Shown here in pieces: positions 38,901-48,652 of a DNA stretch of 64,000 nucleotides; position 1 is the first letter of the stretch, and the number at the start of each line of letters is the position of its first letter. Under the pieces are notes generated by a model that saw only the letters and a program-made list of their open reading frames with translations, had not been told where the DNA came from and did no database searches. The position numbers were made by a program, and so were the translations under genes. Source of the DNA: Hydractinia symbiolongicarpus (taxonomy: Eukaryota; Cnidaria; Hydrozoa; Anthoathecata; Hydractiniidae); contig NC_079877.1 in NCBI RefSeq assembly GCF_029227915.1, forward strand, positions 30,963,851 through 31,027,850, in the 5' to 3' direction.

Positions 38901-41464
38901 TTATCGTATCTTTCTTTTGTCAGATACTTCTACCTCCAGGTCAGTCAAAAACATTCCTAGTAATTAATTAAAATATTGACGGAAAAGATTATTTTTATAC
39001 ATTCGTAGACGAGACGTGTTCAAGCAAAATTAGATGCTAATTTTGATTTGTTCTTAACTTTCGACCGAACTGGAAGACCATTTTCCAATCCGTGCTTACA
39101 TTTCAAGTTTCCTTTTAACAAGTAAAATTTACTGACCGCCATCCAGTCGTAAATTCTTCTGCTTTCCTCTTAGATCTTCTCGTGTTTGTTAGACCCGTTG
39201 GTTCAATGTTGTGTTCTCGCCGCTAGTCGTTTAAATTCTGCTGACATGGCGACGTACATGGTGAACTGTTTGTATCAGATGCAAGTCACTTTAGCCGTGT
39301 ACGAATTCACTGACATTAAGTTAGAAATGTTGGCCGTTCAGGTAAGTTTCGTGTGACTTACCACGTAATTGTAGCTTTCAGTGGTTTCCTTTTGTTATGA
39401 TGTTTTCGCATTCATTAGTTACAAATTTAAGTGTTTGCTTTTTTGTTGATGTGTATCTATTTTTGTGTGAAATTTTTTCCGCCCTTTGTAGAGTTATCAG
39501 GGCATATGTTTGTAATATAGCCCAATGCCAAAACAATAACAAGAGAACATTGACCAGTTTTCCCTGTCTTCAGAATTTCTTTTTGACGAGATAAATCGTA
39601 TCTTCTTTTTAGACGCTTTAATTCATTCCCATCAATTACCAATTCTTACTAATATTTTTGTGTCCCAACAGTTGAGAAATTTCAGAAGGATTTGCTAACT
39701 TAAGTACTTGCTATTCAACTTTGAACAGGTGAAGATAGAAGTGTCACTCGACTTATGGAGATTTCTGGCAATTAGTGTAACTTCAATATTTCATTCTTGC
39801 TTTAGAACGATGCACACACCGAAACGTTGACGAACGAACAGGCATCTTTTATTCTCTCCAGATCTGGTCTGGGAAATATATACACGCCTTTGAAAGAAAA
39901 TGAAAATAAAAAAGTAACTTTTTTATTTATTTATTTTATTTATTTTATTCATTGTCAAATTGTAACAACTGTAAGCGAATGGTAATTGGTAACAAAATTT
40001 ATCAACTGCTCACTGAATATCTCGCAAGTAAATGTTCTTTAACATATTCTTCAGTTGCAGATTCAGATAAGAATGTTTTAGGTTCTTTGACTTTAATATT
40101 TATAAACAACTATAATTTCCAGCCTAGATATATTCTTATCTTAAAAAAACTTCAAAAGTGGGTATTTTTAAAGTTGCGAAAGAATATGTAATCCCAACTC
40201 TCTCAGTGCTCGCTTAAACCTTGAGCAACGAAAGAAGTCAACCGGGAAAGTTATTTTTCGAATTAGCAGCGAGGAGAGTTCAGGAATTCCAAACATTGTG
40301 AAAACGTCTTTACTGTAGAATATATCGTATATGCGTGTAGAAGTTTGAACCATGCCATTATTCATAATTTCTTATAATTGTATTTTCTAGATATCTCTTA
40401 CTCATGGTATAGATGAACAGTTGGTTAAAACAGCCATGGTGAGTTTTTTGTAAATTAGAAATAATGAAATTTTGGATAACCACCATAATGATTAGAATTA
40501 CGCCCTGGGCGCTGATTTTTAATATGGGCGCTCAATCATGTGAGTGCTTTTAAATTTTTCCAACGGAAAAAGATGGGTTTTTTTCAGTTTAAAATTTAGC
40601 AGCAGCAGTTCTCGAACAGCAAAATTTTTTTATAAACAAGTAACACAAATAAAAAAAAATTCAACAATTAAATATAAACATAAAAAAAGACAGTAATACA
40701 GTATAAAAGTTCTCAACTGATGAAATGTTTCATGAAAACTTAAAACATGGGTTTTTGTTTTTACCTTGCGAGAGAATTAAAATAACTAGAATATTCTATT
40801 AAGGGTTTCTTGAATAGAAAAGGCGCTTAATGTAAGCGTTAAAGAACTTTGAGACATAACGTGAGCGATTATTTAGGGGGGGGGGGGGGGGCGACTGCTG
40901 ACAAAATGTTGGCGTTAATTCGAATCATTGCAGCATTCCTCCAATATCACGCCAACCGCATAAAGCAACTCACACGCACGCCTTACATACCCATATTGGA
41001 CTTGTTTTTTACTATTTTAGTGTCCTTGTGTTGAGTTTCTATTAGTTTTGTCTCGATCTCTCAGTCGAAACGCATGCTATACCTCAACCAGAAGTTTTCA
41101 CAACGTCGTGATCTCACACACAATTTTAAAATACGTTTAGACAAAGTTTGATCAGTATTTATCACATCCCGACAGTTTGAACATGCCTCAGTTGGAACTT
41201 ATACGAAGTACACGCATAAGGTGAGGTAACTTTTTTGATTTCAACTATCACTCGATAGCACATTTTTTTGTTTGCTATTATAAATTGATGCTCCGATTAA
41301 TGAATATTCTTTTCAGGGATACGATTCGTAAGAAAGCCGTAGATTTGATAAAAATGGCATTTTCAGCCGTTTACGCTGTGATTACGGACCCTAAAAGTAA
41401 CTATGAAAATGCTGAGCATTTGATTGGTCGAACGCCAGAACAAATCAACCAATTACTGAGCTAA
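26105..41464 (+). CDS. COG6: Conserved oligomeric Golgi complex subunit 6, 19 coding exons, complete
   Basis: Lobe B subunit of the COG tethering complex, acting in retrograde intra-Golgi vesicle traffic. Exons: 26105-26209, 34279-34422, 34811-34882, 35231-35289, 35610-35721, 35930-36012, 36190-36260, 36646-36816, 37031-37082, 37196-37287, 37748-37812, 38042-38133, 38431-38548, 38683-38814, 39174-39341, 39806-39913, 40391-40438, 41141-41220, 41317-41464. Phases join into 639 codons plus stop, close to the ~657 of vertebrate COG6. Diagnostic segments: [19 protein letters not shown] at the end of exon 1, coiled-coil text such as [28 protein letters not shown] then [55 protein letters not shown], and the terminus [12 protein letters not shown]. 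Exon 11 uses a GC donor (GC at 37813). Intron 1 is 8.07 kb because of transposon insertions; the rest of the gene is compact. The start is the first ATG, just upstream of the conserved N-terminus. Confidence 0.97.
26646..27134. mobile_element. MITE with 8-bp target duplication CAGCCATG
   Basis: CAGCCATG occurs at 26638-26645 and again at 27135-27142. Inside these, the ends are inverted repeats: GAGGGTGCCTATAAGCCGCA on the left; the right end read in reverse complement is GAGGGTACCGATAAGCCGCA. The 489-bp interior is richer in G and C than its surroundings, with repeated GCGGGCG and TTCGGGC motifs, and has no transposase. An 8-bp duplication fits hAT, P or Merlin families; the class is not settled. 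Located in COG6 intron 1. Confidence 0.8.
28124..28261. mobile_element. Partial copy of the CAGGGTTCGAATTAG MITE
   Basis: The segment begins CAGGGTTGGAATTAGAAA, continues with GTCGGTTCGCAAAAATTTT, and stays alignable to the left part of the 18274-18840 element as far as the shared AGCTACTTGTTTTT. The right half is missing. It lies in COG6 intron 1. Confidence 0.65.
28578..28613 (+). repeat. Left terminal inverted repeat of the Sola-like element
   Basis: 36 bases starting CGTTGTTGATATGACG and ending AATCTCAAAATC. The reverse complement recurs with a few differences at 32615-32650. GTAT precedes it. Confidence 0.9.
29039..32204 (+). CDS. DDD-type transposase of the Sola-like element, 4 exons, intact
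   Basis: Exons 29039-29414, 29599-29843, 29995-31465 and 31669-32204 join in frame into 875 codons plus stop with GT-AG introns. Domains seen: residues about 1-95, a small acidic-tailed region ([14 protein letters not shown], then [13 protein letters not shown]); a Lys/Arg-rich stretch and a Cys cluster ([12 protein letters not shown]) followed by YERYWNIRS in exon 3; a CKICVKYTR knuckle; and an RNase H-like core. Candidate catalytic acids are Asp570 (FNFDLEAV), Asp644 ([11 protein letters not shown]) and Asp687 ([15 protein letters not shown]). The protein ends in a Glu run. Proteins with the DxCGGQNxN and GHSxMExDxMHxxIE motifs are known in invertebrates as uncharacterised transposon-like proteins. 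Intron 2 contains a CA repeat. The exon 1/2 junction is the least certain, because two AGs lie 4 bases apart and only the second keeps frame. Confidence 0.85.
29920..29949. repeat. CA dinucleotide microsatellite
   Basis: About 14 CA units inside intron 2 of the transposase gene, near the acceptor of exon 3. Confidence 0.95.
32615..32650 (-). repeat. Right terminal inverted repeat of the Sola-like element
   Basis: 36 bases ending ATATCAACAACG, the mirror of the left terminal repeat, followed by the GTAT target duplication. Confidence 0.9.
34930..35212 (+). mobile_element. tRNA-derived SINE
   Basis: The head resembles a tRNA gene: an A-box-like TGGCCTTGTGGTAGAGCG and a B-box GGTTCAACC (34977-34985) about 30 bases later. 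It does not fold into an intact cloverleaf. A tRNA-unrelated body of about 200 bases follows, ending in a TAA-rich tail (GATAATAATAACAATAAT). It lies in COG6 intron 3 in gene sense. A shorter piece with a similar ATTATTATTAT tail is at about 34546-34612. Confidence 0.75.
36101..36158 (+). other. Intronic 58-nt hairpin, pre-miRNA-like or palindromic repeat
   Basis: TATCACCATTAGTTTATAAC (start of the left arm) is mirrored by GTAAACTAATGGTGATA at the right end. The arms are about 24 bases with one mismatch and enclose a loop of roughly 10 bases. It lies in COG6 intron 6. Size and near-perfect pairing would fit a cnidarian microRNA precursor, but a tiny palindromic transposon relic is equally possible. 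Confidence 0.4.
40876..40891 (+). repeat. Poly-G tract
   Basis: Sixteen consecutive G in COG6 intron 17, striking in an AT-rich region. It could form a G-quadruplex or be length-variable. Confidence 0.95.
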
Positions 41465-41831
41465 TGTAATTTCCGTAGATCGTATTTTGATGCTATGTCA
41501 ATTTAGACGGATTTATTTTTGATACGAAACAAACTCCAATATTTATTTACCATGCAGGTTTTTTTGCTTTTTTTTTTTTGAGAATGTTTATTTACTCGCG
41601 AGTAATTTAAAAAATTACCGTACATGATACTGGTTAGGCGGGACAAATTTTATCCCTAACTAATCTTCGTAATTTTAAAAGAAGTCGGGATGAAATTAAT
41701 CCCTAAGCAAAAGTTCATCACCGATCCTACCTAATCGGGACAAAATTTCTCCATATAATCACTTACCCCGGCCAGCCGAGTCTTATTATACAATGCACCT
41801 ATGCGCTTTTATCGATTCGTTCTAAAAAATT

Positions 41832-42107
41832 AAACGAATGATGGAGGAGACAGCAAACGAATGATAGCGGAGACAGCAAACGAAAGATGGCGGAGACAGC
41901 AAACGAAAGATGGCGGGGACAGCAAACGAAAGATGGCGGAGACAGCAAACGAAAGATGGCGGAGACAGCAAACGAAAGATGGCGGAGACAGCAAACGAAA
42001 GATGGCAGAGACAGCAAACGAAAGATGGTGGAGACAGCAAACGAATGATGGCGGAGACAGCAAACGAAAGATGGCGGAGACAGCAAACGAAAGATGGCGG
42101 AGACAGC
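41832..42107 (+). repeat. 23-bp minisatellite, 12 tandem copies
   Basis: The unit AAACGAAAGATGGCGGAGACAGC-like (core CGAAAGATGGCGGAGACAGC) repeats 12 times without length change, with a few substitutions mostly in the first two and middle copies. Because 23 is not a multiple of 3, all frames stay open, creating spurious repetitive frames on both strands. It starts 368 bases after the COG6 stop. Confidence 0.95.
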
Positions 42108-42557
42108 AACAACAAACTTAAGAAATATTGTTTGCGAATAATCTGTCTTACAAACATATGTTACTATAAATGCATAGGCTGTACCGCCGATAAAGTTGAG
42201 CAATATGCAAAAATACTGGGCATGCTTGCTTCAGATTTTCCAGACTTTTCTCAATAGTACAACAACCACGTAATAATTTAAGAGATATCATTTTTCGTTG
42301 ATTTTATTTTTTTTTTGATTTTTTAAAATTTTTTTTTTTAGCAGCGACAAAATATACCATTCACAAATTTCGTTTGATATGGTTTGTTTTTCTCATGATG
42401 ACCGTATCGCGTTTAACAAGGTTCTGTAAAAACCGTTAACGTTTAAGCGAGGTTCACATCTATACGGAAAACGTTATTCTTATGTAAAAAAATAATTCTT
42501 AAGGCCGTTTCACATTCCAGCAATATATTGCTAATAAGAATTCCGGGAATGAATATA

Positions 42558-43029
42558 CAGTTTCTATAATTCGAACGAGTGCTTAGTCACCGTCAATTTT
42601 CGTTAAGAAACTGTTTTAAGAAACTTTGTACAATTCGAATTTCTCTAATTCGAAACTTTCTATCATTCGAACAGTTTTTCAGTCCCTTCAGCACGATTCT
42701 CTCCCTAATTCGAATTTTAGAGTTTAAACATGGCTTTAAATTCAATTTGTTAACCTAAGAAAGCCCTTCGTGATGCAACTCGTATTGTCGAAAGAGATCG
42801 TCTCTCCAATGTAAAGCAATCAAATATCCAACAGTTTTTCAAATAGAGTTTTGTGAAAATAAAGATTGAACAAAATTTGAATTGTGTTTTCTTGATTGTG
42901 GAATAGCGTAATTTCTCTGACTCTCTGAAGCTGAAAGTTCGAATTACAGAGACTTTCTATAATTCGAATCTCTCTATTATTTGAACAAAACTTTTTCCCA
43001 TGGGAATTCGAATTAGGGAGATTCAACTG
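42558..43029 (+). mobile_element. Deleted pogo/Tigger-like DNA transposon
   Basis: TA flanks both ends. The left terminus is CAGTTTCTATAATTCGAAC; the right terminus read in reverse complement is CAGTTGAATCTCCCTAATTC. The ends thus share CAGTT and an AATTCGAA motif that recurs many times inside the element. The interior keeps the last codons of a transposase (42757-42846). At 472 bp it is an internal-deletion derivative of a pogo-type element, a class with TA duplications. Confidence 0.75.
42757..42846 (+). pseudogene. Transposase C-terminal remnant of the pogo-like element
   Basis: An open stretch reads KKALRDATRIVERDR followed by KQSNIQQFFK and a stop. A terminal QxxIxxFF peptide is characteristic of pogo/Tigger transposases. 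The DDE domain and DNA-binding region are absent, so it cannot be functional. Confidence 0.65.
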
Positions 43030-45404
43030 TATGCGGATTGTTTCTGAACTTTTGTGTTTACATCAAACAGAACACGAATTCGTAAGAATAAAGACAGCTT
43101 TTAACTATGAACGTTTGTGATAGAAAATGCTTTGCGCTACAATTTTATGACCTAAATAACGAAAAGAAGACCGAAGTTAACATAAAAATGATCTACAGAA
43201 TTATTTCTTCAAAAAGAATAAAAAAGTAAGTACAACATATTGCTAAGAGAAATTAGACTAAAATTTTTGATTTTCGACTTGACTATTTTTTTGCTCTATG
43301 ATTCGTTTTCTTGAACAGAAATAATCACAGCAATTTTTTTTCTCCATTAAAACTTCGTAAAACAAAAGATTTAGAAAATAGATTTAGAAAGATCGAGCGG
43401 TGTTGCTTTGATGTTCCCATTTTGCATGTTATTCGCACGAAAAAATATCAAAAAGTTTTTATATTAATTCGCATGCTAATTCTTATCTAATTCATACGAA
43501 TGACAGATGAAGTGCATAACGTGCGAATAAGGGACCTATTCATACCAGAAATTTTCATTCTCATCGCATGCGAATAACATGCGAATTGGCAATAGAATTA
43601 CGTTATTCGCATTGGTGTAAATTTGTCTTTAATGGTTTTCTGGTGCAGGGCATTGTAAGTTAGTCCTTTGATGTTTATGTGCCTTATCAGGGAAAACATT
43701 GAGAAAATAAGCGTCTATTTTAGGGATAGTAAAATATCACATTTTTTTTAAATCTAGGGCAGGGAGAGTGAGGGAGGGTGATTTGTGAGTCATCCCTAGA
43801 TATAAATAAGTTACTATATTCGGTGTTTAACACAAAAACGAGAGTGGTGTTTACTACAAGAGCGATCAAATCTCACTTTTGAACAAGAAGAACCTTAGAT
43901 CACCAGTTGGTTGTTCCCTAAGGTCCATAAATTTGCCCAGAACATTTTGAAGAGTGTTTCGCAGATTCAAAACATTTGAAGAGTGTTCGCAGAACGATAT
44001 CATGCAAGCAATTTACAAATGCAACTACTTTATGCAGAAAATCGTTTTACTTTCACAACTCTTCAATTTCCCCAATTTTTTTCCATAGAGATAAACCTTT
44101 TGGTTAATTTCAAAAGTGTAATAATTCCCCGTTTTATTTCAATGCTCGTTAGAAGGAAGGTACAATGCGAGGTCATCTGACTATCACAGACATAAAGTCA
44201 CAACGTTCAAACATGGTTCCACCTTCCAACGTTCTTGTGACAATTCAACAACAGGTTGTATCCTACGTTTTCTTTAAACTAATCTGTTGAAAATTTTTAG
44301 AAAAGACATTGCACCTGACTTCACCTTAAGCGCTCCTATAGATGTTCAATGCAGCAAATCTGTGCGAATTAAAAAGTGCCATTACTCAACCAGTAGAAAT
44401 ATCTCTATAAAAGAGGAAATTAAAACCGCTAATTAAATTATAACTGGTTTATCCCCTGTTTGACATTCTTTCACATTTTTGTGCAATGAAAAAACTTTAT
44501 TTCACACCCTGGTCTGCACATTGAGAAATTTCTGATAATCGAAACAAAAAAACAACCTTCGATTAATCTCCTAACCTTCTTTCATCGCCAACAACGTAAA
44601 AATCCCCTGAAAAATGAGATTGCAATGAAATTATTCTTATTTAGGTTGGAAGCTTAAAACAAAATATAATTGTCTGTTTTGAAAATTAAAAAAGTGTGTT
44701 TTTAGATGAGGTTGTTAAACAGGTATTAAAAAAGCGGTTACGCACGCAATACTACGAAGGTAGATGACTCATAACAGAAAACAAGAAAAAGATTTAGAAG
44801 GTTTTCTGATGTAATGATAGAGTTTGAACAGAAACAAAATTTAGATCCATGAATTTTAATCACAAATTTATTTTTTTGTTAAAAGAAAAACCATGGCTAG
44901 TTGTTTCCAGGTTCTACTAATATACGGAATAAGAAAACCCTTACGAATTTGATACTCGATCCTTCTTTTTTTTATTAAAGCCAACCTTTTTTACGTTTTT
45001 TCTGAAATTTTTCTTTTTTCACGTCAAAATTCTTCTCTTTTTGTTTTTATATTTTGATCATTTTTTTCATTCATTTTTCGACGCTTATTTTTTCCAAATC
45101 GAACGTTTGAGAAAAACAACAACGATATCTTCATTATAAAGATGATGTCAAAATAAAAAGTAAACAACAATAAATACTGCAAATTATTCTGCCACGTTTT
45201 GTTTTCAAAAAAATTCACAATTATTATTCTATTTTGTAAACTGAAAACTCGTCCGTAAACTGACCCTAGCTTCTTCTTTTTGAGCCACCAATTAACTGTT
45301 CAAGAAGAACATACCCAACCTTTTTAAAAAAAGTACTTATAAATTGAAACTGAGAAAAATGCTATCTTAAAATTTGATAAACACAATATCTAGCAAGAAT
45401 ATAA

Positions 45405-45423
45405 CCCCCCTCCCCCCCCCCCC
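45405..45423 (+). repeat. Poly-C tract
   Basis: Six C, one T, then twelve C. No associated gene. Confidence 0.95.
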
Positions 45424-45842
45424 GCGTGACTGAATCAACTCAATGCTAATTTCAACTTGAGATCGAGTCTGCTGATATATCCCGCAATATTTCAAACCAC
45501 CCAAACGTGAAATTCCCAAGGGATTTTTTATTCCGAGAAGTAAAAACCATCGTGTACAAAAAGAGAATATTCTTGCATGGAGAAAAAAAGGAGCAATACA
45601 CAAAATATAAAAAAGCGTACCAAATTTACAAAGACAAAACTTATACAAAAGCGGAAACATTTTAAATATACATGGAATCGTAAAAAATATAAAAGAAATA
45701 AAAAAAATTATCAGATATAAAAAAATAACCAATCATCGAAGGAGAAGTCGAATACTTTAAACACAGAAATATGTTCCGAAAATCACGCCTGTGCTAAACT
45801 TTTACACTCGCTTTTCTTTTAATAATTTACTTTCATCACAAA

Positions 45843-47436
45843 TCAATTGCAGAAACACACAAGTTGCGGGTAAGGCTGCGGGGTAAAATTACAGTTATAA
45901 TGTAAATGTGGTGGCGACTTCTCTCCCAAACTTTTTCCAGATCGCGCAGGACTGTAGATAAGCACGGGTTCCCCTTGCACATCTGGCACCTAAAAAAATC
46001 CATTAAAACAATATACATCTTCACAGTTTAACTTGTTTGCTCATTTTCTGTAATAAAAAAGGAAGTAAATAGAGTGAATTTAACAAGGCTTTGACCATAT
46101 TTATTATAAATATTTTTTTATTTTTTTGAATAAATAATTAGTCTCACGGCTCATGGAAATTTAGTATATTATTGGCAGTAACTCTACCTAAAACATTTGT
46201 GAAAAAATTGTGGCTTTTTTTTTCAAAATTTTTTACAAAAAAATATTTTATTTTTTTCATGGCTAGAGCCTTCCTATTTCGTAACAGTTCACTTTTTCAA
46301 ATCTCATTGTTAGAACGCAACAAAAGAAAGATTTATTTGAACAATGGATAGGTGAAACTGTATTGTTTTTATAGAAATCGGTATAACCCCGTTATAGCAT
46401 AATGATGGGTGTGAAAATTACAGGTGATTATAACAAACACCTGCTCTGTGTGTGATTAAAGATGAAGTTCCACCCAAGAACGAAACTTTTCTTGTGGACA
46501 GAAATAAAAAAAAATAATTATAAAAATGAAAAAAAATTTAGCTGATTCAGCATTTTTCTCGTTCCGTTCAGTTTACCTGTTGAGTGGAAATTTAGGTTAA
46601 CTTCAAAAAGATAACTTTGTCGAATGATTTTCAGAATAGCAAAATTAAAAATATACCTGTTTTCTTACGGCCGGCCCTAGATTTAATTTTTGGCCATTCA
46701 AAAAGAGCTGTCCATGTTTCAATACATTGCTGACATCGCATTGCCCGGCGAAGGAGACAAAACCATATCTATGGAAAACATCAAATAATGAGAACCTGGG
46801 GACGAAGTACACGTTACAACAAACGACTTTATAAGAATCATACTTTCTGGTTCGCGTCTTACAATTCTTATATAAAACAAAATACGAGAAAAAAGCAAAT
46901 ATCTCTTTTTCAAAAATATATACAGATTGGTAACAAGATTTGGTGTCTGGATGATCGAGCTTAGGGATTATTCTTAAAAATTCTCAAATTAGAAATCGAG
47001 CTTTGACGATTCTTATAGAAAGATTTCTTATAAACTTAAACACCGAACACTTTTTGATATGAAAAATTATTTGTCCTAAAACCCTAAATACACTATGTCC
47101 ATAAATACACCGTAATATTTTTTACCCCTTTGAAGCCCCAAATTTGTTAAGAATTATTTTCGCTTCAACAACTGTTCCATATCGTTGGAAATACTGAGCT
47201 AATTCTTTTGCTGTTATCTGAAAGAAAAAATAAATAATTGAAAATATTTTTTTTTATATTTTTATTTTCTCATCTCGACGAAGCTTACATTTTTCGCCAA
47301 ACCACCAACGAAAAGTCTTTTCGGGAATTTCATTCCATGGATGTAAACAGAACGATCCTAGAAAAGCATAAGTAACAGTAGCACAGAGAAATAAAAATAA
47401 CAAAAACTAAAAAATCCATTTTTAATATCTTACCAT
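45843..47436 (-). CDS. BOULE/DAZ-family RNA-binding protein, single RRM, 5 exons
   Basis: Exons in transcript order: 47436-47434, 47357-47289, 47217-47126, 46768-46657, 45989-45843, joining in frame into 140 codons plus stop. The DAZ/BOULE family binds mRNA through one RRM and promotes translation, mainly in germ cells. The RRM spans about 14-92: RNP2 is LFVGGL (16-21), RNP1 is GYGFVSF (55-61, preceded by ASK), and the DAZ-type ending KLNLGPAVRKQ closes it. The tail has PPHLHYNC and PQPYPQL, loosely like a DAZ motif, and stops soon after, so the protein is far shorter than bilaterian BOULE (about 280). The ATG is the last three bases of exon 1; Met10 in exon 2 is an alternative start. A longer isoform with another 3' exon cannot be excluded. 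Confidence 0.85.
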
Positions 47437-47742
47437 ATTTTTGGAGCTGAAGAGAGTACAATGCGAACGCAATGAAGATGTTGTTAGAATGAACCTTCCA
47501 CGTGCTTACAATTTTTATATCTTACTTAAACAATGACATCATAGTATTGCGTGCTCTCCTTCTCCTCTCCAGCTTTCTCATTTGCAAGTACTTGTTTACA
47601 ATCCCAAAGGTGGGGTCAAAGAACAAGATGTCGTAAAAAGTTACTTTCACACCTCACAAAACAAAGAACCGTGTTGATGGATTTTCTTCTTTCTTGGTGC
47701 GACCATGTTCAGGCTCCACAGGCATAGTTTTAGGGCAGAGAA

Positions 47743-48113
47743 ACTTTCGCGGGCAGAAACTTTAGCGCATTAAAAAAAAAAACGCGAAATTAATTTGTGG
47801 AATAAACTTTCGCGTTTTGCAGTTTGCAACAAATTTTGCGGAAAAACTTTCGCAACTGAGCAAAAAATAGATTTTTTGTTAATGTTTTGATTTTTTCTTG
47901 CTTGTTTAAAGTTGATTTTTTTAAAACAACGAAATTTAGGGAGGGTTTTAAACTTGCTTGGAAAAAAGAATTTTTCGCGTAAAAAACTTTCGCGTTTTTT
48001 AAATTGGATATGATTTCGCGTGAAAAAACTGTTTTGAAATTTCCAAAGGCAAAAACCTTCTCGAAAAAGGACCAAAAGCGCGAAAAAACGCGAAAGTTTC
48101 TGCCTGCGAAAGT
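47743..48113. mobile_element. MITE with ACTTTCGCGGGCAGAAACTTT termini
   Basis: The left end reads ACTTTCGCGGGCAGAAACTT and the reverse complement of the right end reads ACTTTCGCAGGCAGAAACTT. The motif AACTTTCGCG recurs several times inside. The element is 371 bp with no transposase and no clear target duplication. It lies about 300 bases upstream of the BOULE-like start. Confidence 0.7.
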
Positions 48114-48238
48114 ATATTCATGTACCAAATTGCAAATATTGTTTTAAATCCTTATAAATCCTGCCTACCCATAAAGTCGACAATGGCTACTGAACACTTC
48201 ATCACTTTGGCAACAAAGACAAATTTTGAAATTAATTA

Positions 48239-48652
48239 CAGTATACTCACGATAACTCGAACCTCCAATAACTCGAACTTCCAGTAACTCGGACTGTTTT
48301 TGAATTCCCGTTAAACCTTCACTAATACTTTCTCACAAAAATCACTCGATAACTCGAACACCTGATAACTCGAACATTCGTTAAGTCGATCCATTTTTTC
48401 TGTCCCCTGGACAGAAATTCCCCCGATAACTCCTGATAACTCGAACTTCAGAGGAAAAATGAAAACAATCTTAGTAAAAAGTGACTACTTTTCTTTCAAT
48501 AATATAAATTGCTCTTCCAAAGTTGACAAAAACTTTCTTGTTAGAATAGAAAAGAAAAAATTTTTTAGTAACTTGAAGTATTTTCACTTATCGGCTAAAG
48601 TTCGAGTTGTTGAATGCCCCGGTAAGTCGAACATTCGATAACTCGAACTATT
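48239..48652. mobile_element. Pogo-like repeat cluster, solo left end
   Basis: After a TA, the sequence CAGTATACTCACGATAACTC matches a pogo-type terminus. GATAACTCGAAC or a close variant then repeats many times to about 48649. A matching inverted right terminus was not found, so this is a truncated or rearranged copy. Confidence 0.5.

Larger units (their letters stand above)
42108..45842. other. Intergenic region between COG6 and the BOULE-like gene
   Basis: The neighbouring genes converge here. Contents recognised are a pogo-like relic (42558-43029) and a C-tract (45405-45423). Long AT-rich stretches with short open frames but no conserved protein were seen. Confidence 0.6.

Noticed and set aside
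41799-42257. Several long repetitive open frames on both strands
   Set aside because: They are products of the 23-bp minisatellite, which leaves all frames open.
43107-43226. 40-codon frame starting MNVCDRKC and ending at a GTAAGT donor-like site
   Set aside because: No continuation exon or similarity could be found; likely chance.
47770-48128. Two overlapping ~100-codon minus-strand frames
   Set aside because: They fall inside the ACTTTCGCGGGC MITE, whose repeated motifs create Phe/Lys-rich translations.
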